Positions 31,856 through 45,170 are shown, counted from the first letter of the stretch. The stretch: 64,000 nt of DNA from Tetrapyrgos nigripes (GCA_013368315.1 JAACJM010000053.1:186001-250000); one strand, 5' to 3'. Notes: generated by a model not told the origin, from the sequence alone. Numbers and translations: made by a program.

Positions 31856-33740
31856 ACATGGAGAGGGTGGGTTGAGAAGCCTGGGAGGGGTGTTGGTGTG
31901 GGGTTTGAGTTATGTTATACTCATTCTGACTCGGAGTCATGTCCGAGTCGAGAGTTGTGAGGGCCAGCGAAGCAAGGTCAAAGGTTTTCATCGTCCATAT
32001 AGAAATTTTATTGAAGTAAACTATAAAGGAACAAGGAAGGACTACGTATCAATTAGTTTCACCCATTGACATTCTCCGCACTTTTGGTAGTCCGTCTTCG
32101 GTTTACGCTCCATCTAGTGTACAAACACATCTCCAAGTTGGCCAAGGCCTCAACGCAATGCCGTGCTCGGAAGGCAACCTGATTTCAATGGGCAAAGCTT
32201 AGGAGAAAAGAAATTACAATCTGTAAATAAATCAACACGTAGTTACTTGGCTAGTAATACTACAGCAATTTGGAAAATTCATGACACTTGTCAATCTGAT
32301 CAAGTGTTCATAAAATAAAAAGAAAAAGAACTTCGTCGTTTTCATGGTGCCTTGGGCTGCTTGGGATCGGGTCTTGCTCCGATCGTTTACCATATATAGA
32401 TAACGTCACAGCCCATCGACGTCATCAAGGCCAACAAAAAACGACGAAGTCATTTTTCATTTTTATTTTATGAACACTTCCGCGGAGCGACAAGTGTCAT
32501 GAATTTTTCAAATTGCTGTAATAATCAGTCAACCGAATTGTTGACCGAAAAGAGAAACACGTCGTAACATAACTTATAGCAACTCCTCCAGTTTGGACAA
32601 CACCTCCAACAAGCTCAAAGCCAACATCTTCCATGTCCTCACCACTTCTGGCACCTGTGCTCACTGACGTGCCAGGTAACATCTCCTTCCTTCTTGCAAA
32701 ATACTCTCACTAGACCCATCTCCGGAACTACCCGTCACAATCTTCGTTGCACTCTGTTTCCTTCTTCCAGGTGTTGACACCGCCGCAGGAGATCCACTAC
32801 CAAACCCAACAGCGTCCCCAGCACTCCCAAATAGCCAACAATCAAACTTGGCCAAAATCTCATCTGCTCTCTGGAATGCCAACTCCCGCTCTTCATAACC
32901 TGTCTTCTCAACTTGAAACTCATTACGCTAGCTGTGTATGCAGCGCAGACAAGGCAGCTGGATCAGAGAACATGACAGCTGATGCCTTCCTGGTCTAGAG
33001 CGGCGCTAGCAATAGTTATGGTCAAGGCGGTGAGGAGAGTGGTGATGCGGGTGATGAGGTTCGATTCAGTGGCATAGATAGCAATGGGGAGTGACCATGT
33101 CAAAGAGGAGGAAGTTGTGTTTTTCAATGCCTTTGTCAATAAGGCACTCTCAGACTTGTAACCTGTATCAGCTAGGATGAGATGGCGCTCACAGAGTGGG
33201 TAGAGAAAGGTATGTAGGGTATAGTACTTCAGTGCCTGTACATTCACATATTGTACCTAAATGTACTAGAATTGGTTATCTAGGCTCTGCCATTAATACC
33301 GTAATGCCTTTGCCTCACTGTTTTAGATTGATACCATTTGCCTGGCAATGAATTATGTATGGCCTTGATGAGATACAAAATGACCAAGATGCCTTGCCAA
33401 GGCACCAAAGTCTGGAGGTACCTTTAATGTGCTGGCAAGCATCATTGACCTCGGAAAGCATGCAAATCCTTGATCAGCTTGTCAAAGTCAGCAATTCTTT
33501 ACAAACCAAAAAGGACTGTGAACCTTTAAAATGCCCTCAAACCTTTTTGAACCTTTAAAGGTTCTTAAAGGATTGTATCATTTCCCAAGGATTGGGGAAC
33601 CTTTTCAAGGTCCCAAAAGGCTTTTTGTATATTTATAGTACCTAGTTATTGTTTGTTCATGAGTAAATGATTATTGACAGGGTCAAGGCTCAAAAGGCCT
33701 TTAAGGGAGACTGGGCTTTTGCTGATGGTGGGATTACAAG
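31856..33740. other. Intergenic stretch with one MITE; possible decayed frames
   Basis: The minus-strand frames at 32661-33247 (for example ILAKFDCWLFGSAGDAVGFG) are protein-like, but I could not join them or name a family. At about 33500-33620 the word AACCTTTAAAGG/AAAGGTTC recurs several times in both orientations. Confidence 0.35.
32261..32520. mobile_element. MITE of 260 bp with about 95-bp inverted repeats
   Basis: Both ends read TACAGCAATTTG inward, followed by AAAATTCATGACACTTGTC, AAGTGTTCATAAAATAAAAA and GACTTCGTCGTTTT or close variants. The middle (32360-32420) is unique. No coding capacity. Target duplication is not clear. Confidence 0.8.
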
Positions 33741-33793
33741 GCCAAATGAAATGAGGCTGAGTTTATTACACTCGGATCCTGCTTGTGGCTATG
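33738..33793 (+). repeat. Dispersed repeat shared with 19948-20003
   Basis: It shares aggccaaatgaaatgaggct, then gag-ttt-ttacactc, then tgtggctatg with the segment at 19948. A TATA-like CGTATATAAGCCC follows at about 33888, but no gene can be built directly downstream. Confidence 0.55.
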
Positions 33794-33899
33794 TTTAAAC
33801 GGTCCCGTCTATCTGTCCGATAAACGGGTTGGACCGAATTTATCCGTGTGGCTGTGTTAATACCTTTCCTTCCATGACACGTATATAAGCCCGTTCTCC

Positions 33900-35623
33900 T
33901 TATTGAGAGCTAACATGCCACTTTTCACCTGCTCATTCCAATATCTTCCTCCGTTGATGCACTGGGGACTCCAGTAACGTGTTATGTTCACTCATTCACA
34001 GAGCTGCTTCGAATTTTTTGTCCGTCTCCCAGTGCGTTGCATTTTTCTCCATTTCGTGTTTTACCTGTAATTCAATACCTTCCTCAGTTCCAGCTGCCAA
34101 AGCTGCTTTGACTCTTCAAGGTATCCTTCAAAACCAGTGCTTCAACAGGTGCATCTATATATCTTTTAGCGTCTGTTCTCTCGCAGCTTAAATGTCTCCT
34201 CTCATCTCTCATGCCTATATCAATCATTCTCTAAAGGTAGCGCTTCACTGCCTTTCTCTATCTCTTCTCATTGTATCATACAAGTGAGTGGCATTTAGAG
34301 CTGAATGGGGTATCTGAATGGGGTAGGATGAATGGAGACAGCCTCGTTCTCGCCACGCGCAGCGTTGGCCCACAGCCCTTTCATGGTGTGCTAGGCGACA
34401 AAATGAGCTCAGCGAGCCTAGGAAGGGCTAAGACGAGACGTGAAGTGAAGGATACGTGTGTGTGCGAGTGGGAGGAAGTATGGCATAGCACAATTGAAAG
34501 AAGGATAAGTGGAAGAAACGGTTATACATTGGTTTTACAGTATTCTAGGTGAGTTCATCCATCATGAAATGTATTTGCATTGCTAACATATGATTATTAA
34601 CATGAATTACAATCTCCCTACGTCTCCCATTCCGCCTCCACTCTATCGCGCAATCCTCTAATCTCCTTCCTCCCTATCAACTTTTGCCCCAACGATATTT
34701 GCCGTTTCTGTCCTCAGCTGTGCCTCTACTCTCTTCCATCTATCATCTACTCAACTCATTCCAACTTTTCCCTCTCTTTCTCACACCGACATGAATTGAG
34801 AATTAGTCGAACACTCGCTTTGTTGAGCTTTAGGCTCTTGGCATGGGTTGTCTACCACGCATACGGCTAAATGCTTACGGAGGACGTTGTACGTATGACG
34901 GGGATCCGTGTTCATCTGTCCGCTTGACGGATAAATTGGTGTTTTTGGCGTGTCGCGAGTCACCAATTGCATTGTCCGAGCTGGATGGGCATGTTTTGCA
35001 AGAACTCCATTACTAATGGGTTGATTGAAAGAGTTTGGTTGCGCTGGACGAGGATAGAAGTCTCAGCTGAATCGGCAGCGTTGGGCGGTATGTGTTTTCA
35101 ACCGCGGAAGGATGTAGTAAAGCTGGAAGGTCTCTCAAGCGACCGGGAAAGCTCGTAACTACTAGTCGCATCACTGACGAAGTCTAGTATTCAGTGTAGG
35201 AGTAAAATCATAGTTTTAGTATTCACATTATCATTAACCAGTGATCCATTCGTTTGCGTCGTGACGATTCACAGCAGCCGTGGCAATAGTCGAAAAATCG
35301 TATAACTATCGGCTCGGTTGATCGTTGAACTGCAGTCTGGTACTCACCCTTCTTTTCTTTTTTTTGTCATGCTGGTGAGTCCATCACACATGAGGAATCA
35401 ATTCCCTTCCTCGGTGTACGGGATGCTCAAGTTATTCTTGGATTCCTTTCTACGGGTCACAACGCATATCCCCCACAACTTACTGTACGACTTGGTTGAA
35501 GTATCTATTGCCCTGGTGAGCGGCAAAGCTCTGAATATCCTCCCTCTAACTTACAATCAATGTGCAGCTAGCAACTTCTGAGCCTGTATCATCAACGGAT
35601 TCCTTTCAAACCCTATTAATATC
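33900..35623. other. Intergenic; no gene recognised
   Basis: Several short open frames occur on the plus strand with no shared motif, signal peptide or splice support. The stretch cgccacgcgcagcgttggcc at 34354 resembles, in inverse, the repeat at 45390. Confidence 0.35.
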
Positions 35624-36676
35624 ATGTCTCGACGAGTCATCCAGAAGATCCTCCGCCTCGTAGTAGTAGTCGTAATCGTGGGCGTGCATTCAGCCCCTAT
35701 ACATTCGCACAATGTAAGTAACCTAGTCTTTATCGATTTTGTTCCAAGCTTCATAAATTACTGCTGAACAGGTCTCACCAACCATGACCCAGGCATGGAG
35801 ATTACGAACGGTACAGCGAGAGATGCGACCGTGCATTTGCTTTCCAAAACTGAAACTAAAGACATGGCCAATACTAGTACTACCATCTTTCGACGAGCAG
35901 ATCAACCACGCCCCATGACGATTGATACTAAATACCGACTCCCCGCTAACAAGCATATCTACGTCTACCATGCAACAGCAGACATAAATGACCCTCAAGC
36001 GATCCTGAAGGTTTCAAGATCTCGACTATTCCAGGGGATTTTAGTCCCGGTGCTAATGGAGGGCGAATAGTACAAACTCAGGAGTGGGGGGCGCGGAATA
36101 TTTCGCTAATAGTCTCTTTGCGAGCGCGCATCTTGTCTGTCATACGAAGGGGTCTTCCAAGATTTCGAAGGTACATGCTATCAGTAAGTCGCTACATGCA
36201 TAGATATATTGATACTGATTAAGATAATCCTCGGTTTATTCCCCCTTTGGCAGAATATATGCTTAATGGTCAAGTTCGAAGATTCTGTGGTGTCATTTTT
36301 ATCTCTATCATTTTTTCCTTTCACCGCCAGTACAATTTATTAATATTCATCCATTAGCGCAAAGGTACACCGCTTCGAAGCCAAAGATCAACCCTGGCAT
36401 CGGTAAGCAAATCCACCGGTCCTCGTGGTGATAGACTAATGAACTTCAAAAATACAGTTCACGAAAGCTAATCTGGGAGAGCGTTGGGAGGCTTATAGAA
36501 AGTCTCCAAGCGCTAAGGAGCGGCAACTTTACGCTCGGGGAATGGACTGTTAAAGGCCAATGATATTATTGAAGGGTGAGTGAACTTGAACTCACCCAGA
36601 TAGATAAAATATCTTTATAACAATTCTGACCGCTTGCTCTCACCAACAGGCCTATGGACGCTGGCGGCGAGTAAAT
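35624..36676 (+). pseudogene. Decayed gene for a small secreted protein (unknown family)
   Basis: Exon 1 (35624-35713) encodes a signal-peptide-like start, MSRRVIQKILRLVVVVVIVG, then VHSAPIHSHN, followed by a GTAAGT donor. The next exon gives TVHLLSKTETKD, MTIDTKYRLPANKHIYVYHA and TADINDPQAILK. The frame must then shift to read KISTIPGDFSPGANGGRIVQ, shift again at a run of six G (about 36087-36092) to read EYFANSLFASAHLVCH, and shift again after ANLGERWEAYRKSPSAKERQ to reach NDIIEG|PMDAGGE at 36676. Splice sites near the 3' end are still good. At least three single-base losses point to a recent pseudogene. The family and function are not known to me. Confidence 0.5.
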
Positions 36677-37049
36677 AATTGTCCTCGACTCTTTCTAAGA
36701 TCATTGTACATGGTCATGTTCGGGGCCCGGCGGTTATGTACCTGACACCCAACTTTTGGCAATACGCTGTCCTCCGTCAAAATTGGCTCAACACCAATCT
36801 GAAACCTACGGCACCGATACAGAACATACCGTGCAGTAAATCCCCCGTACTGACCAATCGGATGCGAAAAACATGGATTTTTACTACAAATCAGGGCAGG
36901 CTCACAGTACACACACACTATAACGATTTTTTGACTAAGTTAGGGGTTAAGGAGGGAATGGTATAACCTTATATGCTTTGAAGCTGAAATGGTGGCCCAT
37001 ATTTACTTGAAGATGACTACTAGTAGTGCTTGAGACCTGTTGCTGTGCG
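36677..37049. other. Short intergenic stretch; no gene recognised
   Basis: A 95-codon plus-strand frame (36679-36966) shows no motif. The stretch ends at the target duplication of the next element. Confidence 0.3.
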
Positions 37050-37056
37050 ATTTGGA

Positions 37057-38279
37057 CCGGGTATGAGAAATTTGCGGACACCCCTTGCGGACACCCTGCG
37101 GACACCCATATTTTTACTGCTATGGACTTATTTCTTGTCCAAACCATTGTCTCTCTTAGTTTATGGGATAGTACAACACTCCTACCACCTGCTATGAATA
37201 ATAAGAATGGAGAAAATAGTCTCTTTACAGGAATTGGCTATTCCCAGAAATTATAATGAGTACAAAGTTTTATGAAGCTATTACAATGTATTACCTTGTA
37301 GAAACATGCTAAGATATGACCCCAATACCATCAATTTTTTGACATTCAAAGTTGACAAGTGCAAATACTGGCAGCAAGCATCTCAAAGCACTTGAGATGC
37401 GTGAGAAACATTTTGAGTATCTTCAGTGTTGCAATTTCACAGAGAGATTGACTCATGAGGGTGTAGGAATCTTCTCTTGGTATCCTATAGAGATTATCTA
37501 TGGAAACATATCAAAAAAAAACAAAAAAATAATAATTTGTGGCTGTGCTTATCCCACTTTTTTGAAAATGTTTACACTCTGTGGACAGCCCTGGAATGCA
37601 TCAGTATTGTAACTGGCACTCCTCAGGTTGTCTACAGGGTGTCCACAAGGTGTCCACAAGGTGTCTGCTCAGACACCTTGCAGACAAGTGCACAGCAAAA
37701 TTACAATGAGTACAAATGATCTTGAAGCTATTACAATGTCTTATCTTGTAGAAACATGCTAAGACATGACCCTAATACCATCAATTGTTTGATATTCAAA
37801 GTTGACAAGTCCAAATGTTAAAAGTACAATGAGTACCAAATTACCTTGAAGTTATTACAATGTGTATCTTCCATAAACATGCTAAGACATGTCCTAATAC
37901 CACCAATTAGTTGATATTCAAAGTTGACAAGTGCAGATGCTGGCAGCAAGCATCTCAAAGCACTTGAGATGTATGAAATTTTGAGTGTCTTCATTGCAAT
38001 TTTACAATGATATTGACTCATGAGGATGTAGAAATCTTCTCTTGGTATCCTGTAGAGAGATTATCTGTGGAAACATATCAGAAAAAAAAATTGTGGCTGT
38101 GCTTATCCCACTTTTTTGAAGATTTTTACACTCTGTGGACAACAGATACAAGACCTTGAAAGTGTCTCTGAGGTAAGATATACACTTGGCATAGGAGATA
38201 CAGTCTTATACAGTATCTACAATCCTATCTGCAGGGTGTCCGCAACCCTGCAAGGTGTCCGCAATTTTACCAGTACCGG
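37057..38279. mobile_element. TIR element of 1,223 bp with GCGGACACC ends and internal duplications
   Basis: The left end CCGGGTATGAGAAATTTGCG and the inverse right end (CCGGTACTGGTAAAATTGCG) continue inward with repeats of GCGGACACCCTGC. ATTTGGA lies just outside both ends (37050-37056 and 38280-38286). Inside, a segment around gaagctattacaatgt, acatgctaaga and ttcaaagttgacaagt is repeated about three times (37255-37365, 37695-37815, 37826-37935). The stretch tggcagcaagcatctcaaag occurs twice. No transposase is encoded. Confidence 0.8.
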
Positions 38280-39184
38280 ATTTGGACCTCATTTACATTC
38301 ATTCAGACTATTCGAAGTTAGATTAAGATGATCAGAATGGGAACCATACCTTGACAATCTCCCCTCGGTTCGGTTGCGTACATATCCCCGACGAAAATAC
38401 GTCCATGAGCCGCTCAAAGCTCACATACTATAGAGCCAGCTGTAACTTGACATTCAGGGTACTTACTACGGTCAGGACAGGAATCGTCAGGACTCAGAGC
38501 ATGAAGGCTTTCTGGGCCACCGCTTCACGTGGCAATAACGAGGCCCTTATTTGATTAGTACACATCTTCCCCTAGATCTAATAGCTATATACTAAGATGG
38601 AATCCAATTAGTGCATTGAACTTCATCAGCGTGAGGATGATGGTGGTACATAGGACGGAAGAAGAGTAGAGGATTGTGATTGGACTAGGAACGAGGAGGT
38701 GGTGATGAGGAATGATGAGGAAGCAAACGCATAATGAATTGTTGAAAGGTGGGCAAACAAAAGACTAGTGGCGGACAAGTCACGACTTGAGGAAAAAGAC
38801 GTGTTGGCTCTTGTGGCGGCTACTCAAAAGGGAAACAAGGACAACTTTGGGACAACTTGGAGCCTCTTGGACAGGCACAGAAATTCAAAGACTTCATTAT
38901 TTGGTACATCTGTTCTTGCTAGTACATTGTCAAAAGTATCCTGAGAAAATTCCATGTCCATTAACTTCATCTGCCTATCAAATCGCCATACCCACACTAC
39001 TACGCCTTTGTCCCAATTTCGCTTCCGCGCCAAGTTTCGAACCACGTCCCAGAGCAGGTACATCCGTCAACTCCAACGCCCAATCCGTCTTATTCAACTC
39101 CTCTAAGGGTTTGATCTCCTGCCTAGGGTCATGAAATTCTCTCGCTGAACTTCCTGAATTTCCCAATCATCCGCTGTTGAAGAT
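38280..39184. other. Intergenic; one dispersed repeat
   Basis: It contains the dispersed repeat copy gggccaccgcttcacgtggc at 38513-38546. Minus-strand frames between 38824 and 39166 are open but give no recognisable motif. Confidence 0.35.
38513..38546 (+). repeat. Dispersed short repeat, copy 2
   Basis: The text gggccaccgcttcacgtggc then aataacgaggccc matches the copies at 24441 and 42262. Confidence 0.6.
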
Positions 39185-41094
39185 TCATAATCTGTGCTTG
39201 GATATCCATTTGGCGGTCCGTCCAAGCTGGAATTGGGATTCTCGTGAGGTGGAATCTGAGTAAGTCGAACAAGGCATTTCTGAGGATAGAGTATTTAGGG
39301 AACTGTAGACGCTTGTAGTTGCTGGAGAGCTTATTCCCTCCTTCGGCATTGGGAGGATATGATCGTGTGAAGAGTAACTGTACCGACCCATGGCCAAGGA
39401 AGGAGCAGTTTCGTTGTCAGATGTTGAAGATCCGGTTGATGACAATGATGATGATACGCGATGGAAGTCCACCACCACCTTGTCTTTCTCGTTTGCTGTT
39501 TTGGTTTCAACTCCGTTTCCAATAGTTACACCAATTTCCACTCCAACAGAACTCGAAAGCAGTTCAAATTTGAATGCTCTAGAATCCTTCAGCTTGAGAA
39601 TGTGCTCGTTAGGAGGGGAGACTGAAGTTAAACCGGTGGGAAGAATGGGAGTGTCGGATTTATTGCGTAGCATCATATCTCGGTGAAAGGATGTATGATC
39701 ATTATTAGCTTGCCGTTGTCGTTTAAATGCTCTTCGTCGCCAAAAGCAATACAGGGACGTCAGGAGAAGGAGTAGGATGAGAGTTCCTATGACACTGTCG
39801 GCGATAATGGCTGCTCGATTGGAATGATGGTTGCCAACTGCAGCTGTGGTCGTTGTGGTGGGTGTTGTAGCTGTTGAGGCAGCATCTCCGGAGATTCCCG
39901 TGTTTGTAGATGGATCGTCAGAAGCCCTGGTTGTAATTAGCGTCTCAAGATGTCCTACGGTCATGAACTCCAAACCACGCTCACGCTGGTAATAACGAAG
40001 TACGGTCAGTTTCTGAGGCTGTTGAGCCAGTACCTCCTCCGATAATGGCAGAGGATCTGTCCGGTAGGAACCAAATAAGAAGGGAGGTCGAGGCAAGACT
40101 ATGCAACTCACAAGGATGAGCTAAATCTTCAAGCCCAGTAACCGTCAAATTTAATCGTTGTGAATGTGTGGCGTGACTTACTTTGACAAGAGTGTAGTCG
40201 TAGCACTGCTAACTGTCATGGAACTAGTTTCAGATTTTCTTCGAGACATGAGCATGCGGAATGAAAGAACTCTTGCAACTGGTACACGTACGCATCACTG
40301 GTATCTGGAGGTCCGTCATTGGATGTTGTGGTGCTCAAAGCGGTCTTGGAAATCGGATCAGGATCCCTTCAAAAGGCGAAGGTCAGCACAATGAAAACGT
40401 TAACCAGCGCGAGATGAAGCACGTACGAATTCTTGCTTTGAGTTGGGGAAGGCTGAGTAGGTGGCTGCATCGGTAGAACAGAGACTGGAGGAAACGTGGC
40501 AAATGGAGTGGTACTGGGAGACCGGGACGTTTAATTCGGAATGAATAATATTAGTATGTCAAATTTTTCGAAGCGAAGAATTGAAAAAAGGTTGGAATGA
40601 AGAATCTTGGAGCCAGTACTCACGCTTGGCCATCGACAGCAAGGAGCTGTAGAGGTGGACTGGTGGGTAAAACATCAAGGAAAAGAAAGTCAGTACGCAA
40701 AGGATTGAAACAATACGCAGACTTAGGAAGCCCAAGTCAGTTACTTACCCAGCAGTCGCATCCGAGGGTACTGTGAGAGTCATTGTTCCGCTAGCTGCAG
40801 CATGATGGGGAACAGGGATGTCGGAACCAATCTGTACGCCATTCTGCACGAATTCGAAATGCCAATCAGAGGGGTCCTTGGGCCCTGGGCCACCAGTGTT
40901 GCGCTGCCAGGTAATGATGCCTTGAGCTCCAGGTGTTATTGATGGGAGTGGTGGGATGGGTTTGATTATCAGTGAGCGTGCCGAGAGAGGTAGAAGAGAT
41001 AGGAGGCTGAGTAGAGTTATGTGCACGCGAAGGCTGGTGTGAAACGATAAGACTCGAGACAGAGAAGAATGGAAGGTCTTACTTACGATACCAT
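39185..41094 (-). CDS. Single-pass membrane protein with N-terminal Ig-like/Kre9-Knh1-type domain
   Basis: The exon from 41033 encodes a signal peptide (LRVHITLLSLLSLLPLSARS) and a beta-rich domain: PSITPGAQGIITWQRNTGGP, WHFEFVQNGVQIGSD, GTMTLTVPSDATAG. This resembles the extracellular Ig-like modules seen in fungal wall and membrane proteins. Short exons of a Ser/Thr/Pro-rich stalk follow (PVSVLPMQPPTQPSPTQS, TALSTTTSNDG, SSAIIGGGTG). The last exon carries the membrane helix (AAIIADSVIGTLILLLLLTS) followed by WRRRAFKRQRQ and a roughly 200-residue cytosolic tail rich in Ser/Thr, ending at 39185. A start at 41094 through an 8-nt exon (intron 41034-41086) is the only ATG start that joins in frame. 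A TATA-like box lies very close to it, so the 5' end is uncertain. Function is unknown. Confidence 0.7.
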
Positions 41095-42261
41095 CAGTAA
41101 ATAACTATATACCTCTGGTCCGTGTTAGACAAGTGGATGGATGAAAAACGGGAAGGGAGAGAGGAAGGGGGGGAAGAGGAACGCAATTGCAGGACCATGA
41201 TATCCTGGAACTACTAGTATGTAGGCTTTTGGCGTCGTGTGACACAGTATACCTCTCTGAGAAACCATCCACCCATCAAGCATCCATCTTGATCGTGCAG
41301 TCGGATGATTCTTTTCATTATTATCCTAGCCCTAGACAATCCAGTTCCTCATCATTTCCCGTCAGAAGAAAAGTTGAAGAGCCTGAAGACTCGCTGCCAA
41401 CGATACACTCGGACTCTGCTCTGCCTCCGCGAAAGATCTGCATGGGCGATGGAACGACGCTACCACACTCTCATTATTCATGCGATGACTCGGGAAACAG
41501 TGATGATGCATTGATGGAAGGTGGTTGAGATGAGATGGGCCAATCATTCGGGTATTCGAGTTTCGATAGCACCAGGATAACACGTATATGCGATGTATAA
41601 GATGTGATTTCGTCGTCCTTTGTTGGCTTGGCATCGTTCCGGGACTTGGGACACCAGAAATCACCGAACGGTATGCGTGCGAGGATAGGGGCGCTGAACC
41701 CGGCCTACAGACGGTACAGACAAACACGAACAACTAAAACCTCTTTCCTCTGCAACTCTCGCACCGAAACTCGCCGCTGTCGCCAATATGGCTACTCTAT
41801 TCTCCCTTCCCTACAGGGCGACACTTTATAACTATTCTTGCTTGCAATAAGCCCCTTCTCATCCCAAAACCGCCGATAACTCGAGTCTTGTTGGACCTTC
41901 AATTGCGCTTCAACCATCCAACTTGCAGTCAAGAATGCTTCGTCTGTCCTTTTCGACCATTGTGGTAGTTTTCTCAGCCCGTTCTGCATTTATTCATCTG
42001 GTGCGTTTTTCTGCCATTATTTCTCCGACACCGTCTGCCTCTGCCTGCGTCTTCTTTCGTCTCCGGCGTCGGTTTCAAAGTCATCTATCACGCGTCCAGG
42101 CATCCGAATCCGATACAATCCGATCCGATAGGAGCCCTACTGGCATGCTCCTCAACAACACTTTTCCTCTCACTACGTTCCGTTTTCAGCTCTTTCTGTA
42201 CCTTTTTGACGTGCCTTTCGGGACGTATCTTCTAATGTCTCACCGCGTTTAGCATATACTC

Positions 42262-42307
42262 AACTGGGGTAAGGGGCCACTGCTTCGCATGGCAAGTTAC
42301 GAGGCCT
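42262..42307 (+). repeat. Dispersed short repeat, copy 3
   Basis: The text ctggggtaaggggccactgc then ttcgcatggcaagttacgaggcc is the closest match to the copy at 24441. Confidence 0.65.
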
Positions 42308-44162
42308 CCCCATATCAATACCAAAGTTTCATTCTTAAGTTATTAACTACACGGCAGGTACTAACCAGTAAGTAGTATGAGCAAAATAAAGATTTACATA
42401 AAGAAAAGAAAGAAAAGGAGGAAAATGTGACTAACATCCAAAAATCAACCACACGCCGCAAAGAAAACCAACACCGATGTCAATGTCTGATGGCCAATGT
42501 CCCATGTCCCATGCAAATGCCAGACTAAGATCAGAAATACACACTATCGTGCCTCCTGCCTCAATCCTAGTCTCTCACTACTCCGAGCTCATTCCAGACC
42601 AACTCTTCCAAAGATCCATCCAACCAATCTATCCATAGGTAACATTGTACATCAAAGAAATGTCCAGGCATCCTCAGCCGTAAACATCAAAATCTATCTC
42701 TGTCATGCACAGCGCTCAGCTCAGTGTCCTTTCTCATTCTCATCATCCTCCCAAAAAGGAAAGAAGGAAAAAGAAAGATGAATCAAAACTGAGGTGGAGA
42801 CGAGAATACCAGAACCACAACAATGACCGAAAAACAATGGGAATGACTATGTCAAGTAAAACACCACCAAAATATAAAATGCGAGGGTGTAATATCAGCT
42901 GCGCTCAACAAGATTTTAGATATGGCAATGGCGATGAAGAATTCTTAAGTGACTGTTTTCGTTGGATACTTTTGACAGCTTCATTGAGGCAGGTTGATAG
43001 TTTCGACATCTAAAAGTAGAGGCAGGTACAGAGAATAACACGAGACGGAAATACTGATGTGGATGTGGCCAGGAAGAAGTAAAGAAAATATTTAGCATAG
43101 TATAACACCTCAAGTAAAAATTAAAATGGCAGACACCCGAGGAATGAAGGGCAAGTACTAAGTAGGAAAACTCACACTTTCTATGTTTGTAATCCTGACG
43201 AGATCTGAAATATATTCTATAGTTTCACTGATGGTTGCTCGGACTTTGCTAGGGTGGCTTCAGGGCGCTGGGTATGAGTAGTGGAAGGACGAATCAGACG
43301 GGCTAGTTAGAGAGACGGGAAAAAGAAGCATGTGTTCATCAGAAGCGGTTACGATGAGAAGACGAGAGACACACTAGATCTTTGAGAGCTTGAAATGTGA
43401 GTTGTTGAAGTTTTCCGAGCTGCCCTGTAGAAAACGTTTGTGTAAGCTCCGATAAAAAGTGGTTGGCAAACACACCATCTCAATCACAGAAACCTGAGAC
43501 AGCCTGTAGAGATATGCAACGAGCTGAGACAAATAATATCCTTCCGGATTCTCATATACTGTGGTCCGTCAGTCATCTCGCCCCATCATCTGCAGCTTTT
43601 CGTAATCGGGATAAGTGGTTCTGAGGTTTGGGTTTGGTTGGCTTCGTTGTCATGGATGTGGTCTTTGTCTTCAAAGCTGGTGTAGTAGTTCTGTTGTCAG
43701 TCCTCGGTACCTTGGGTTGGGTCGGCCCTGAGGCTGTTGGTCCTATTATGTCAAGACCAACATGTTCCTCGAGCACATCCCACTGTTATCGCCGACCTCT
43801 GATTCTACTTTTACCTCTACATCTCTATCTCCTTAGCCTTTTCGTATCCGCTTCCCAAGCACCATACATCCCCACTGAGCGCTATCATCAACGGTCACCG
43901 CTTCCTTCTATCCGGGACCCCAGCGCTATGTCAGGACCTGAACTGGGGCTTGGGATATGACGAGTCTGAGTCATTGGAAATTTGGGCCGCTGTGGACTCT
44001 TGAACATGTTGAGACAGTTTTTATCCAGGTCAGAGCTATGGTGCTAGCTGCTAGCAGGGGAAGATGTTGAGTGGAACCCTTCGAGCTGTGGAGGTCTGTA
44101 ACCCGCCGGGTTGAGGGTCAGAGGAGAGACTAGCCTATTGGGGATTGGTGTCTGGTCGGTGT

Positions 44163-44193
44163 AGATATATAGATAGATATATAGATAGATACA
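44163..44193. repeat. Simple repeat of atagat/atatagat units
   Basis: Imperfect ATAGATAGATATATAGATAG microsatellite. Confidence 0.8.
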
Positions 44194-44884
44194 CGCCCAG
44201 TAGCCCCATCAGGACCCAGCAGGGTGGCTTTGTGTAGTCACCATATCCATGATATGATGTCACAAGGGCAAGGTAGTCCCCCTACATGTAGCTGCATGTA
44301 GAGACTTTCTGAGCCAAATCACAACACTTACACAGAAGGCAGTAGGGCATTCGTTCCATCAAGACAAGCTTAAAAGATATTAGTTCAGAAACATCTCTCT
44401 TGGCACAACATTCTTGACATTATCCTATGAACAGAGATTTGAAGCTAATACAGAGAAACCACTGCAGGAATGCCTTTTGAACATTTAATAACTTGGATTA
44501 AGCTATATTGTTCACATTGGCATGATCTCACATCTATGTATTGTGGGAGTCTGTCCAAGCTGTATAAAAGACACATCCAATCTTTGGAGGTAGCCTCTTA
44601 GCTAGTTGGAATTATAAACCAACCTCAAATATTTATGTAGATGAGAGGTGAGTGATCTCAGCCTTCTTTCTGCTAGAAAAAAGTTTGGGCCTGGGGATGC
44701 TGAACTGAATTCATGAGACTGAGGCAGCTTCATCATTTGTGATCGGCAAGCCCAAACACTGAAGCCCTAGTTCAAGTAATTCACAACCAGTTGAATAATC
44801 CAAATGCTTTATACTAAGAAAGAGTATCTACACTGATAGATACACCTGAACTCTAATAGTGTGCAAGGATGCATAGTAACTGAC

Positions 44885-45170
44885 CTCAAGTGGGCAAAGT
44901 CTCCTAGATGTGGACAAAGACAGAGTCTTGTAGATGTACACAAAGACCTAGTCCTGTAGAAGTCTCATAAATATAGATGAAGACAGAGCCATGGTCCTGT
45001 AGAAATCTCATAGATGTAGCCGTGAAGCATCCAACCCAGGGGTCTTGCCATGAGGTAAGTCAAAACCGGGGAATGGCTCCACTAGTGTCCATCCAAGGGT
45101 CTTGCAAGCTGATAACGGGGAATTACTACGAGGAGGAAGTATCCATCCGGGGCAGTCTTGCCGTGGTCCA
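44885..45170. repeat. Two adjoining arrays of roughly 48-bp and 55-bp units
   Basis: The first array (44885-45020) repeats gtcctgtagaaatctcatag and gaagacagag-type words. The second (45028-45170) repeats a unit with ggggtcttgccatgagg and aaccggggaatgg three times. The second type recurs at 47180-47345. Confidence 0.65.

Larger units (their letters stand above)
41095..44880. other. Long intergenic stretch; no gene supported
   Basis: Short frames on both strands lack motifs. A TATA-like TATATAC lies at about 41107. It contains a dispersed repeat (42262-42307) and a GATA/TATA simple repeat (44163-44193). Confidence 0.4.
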
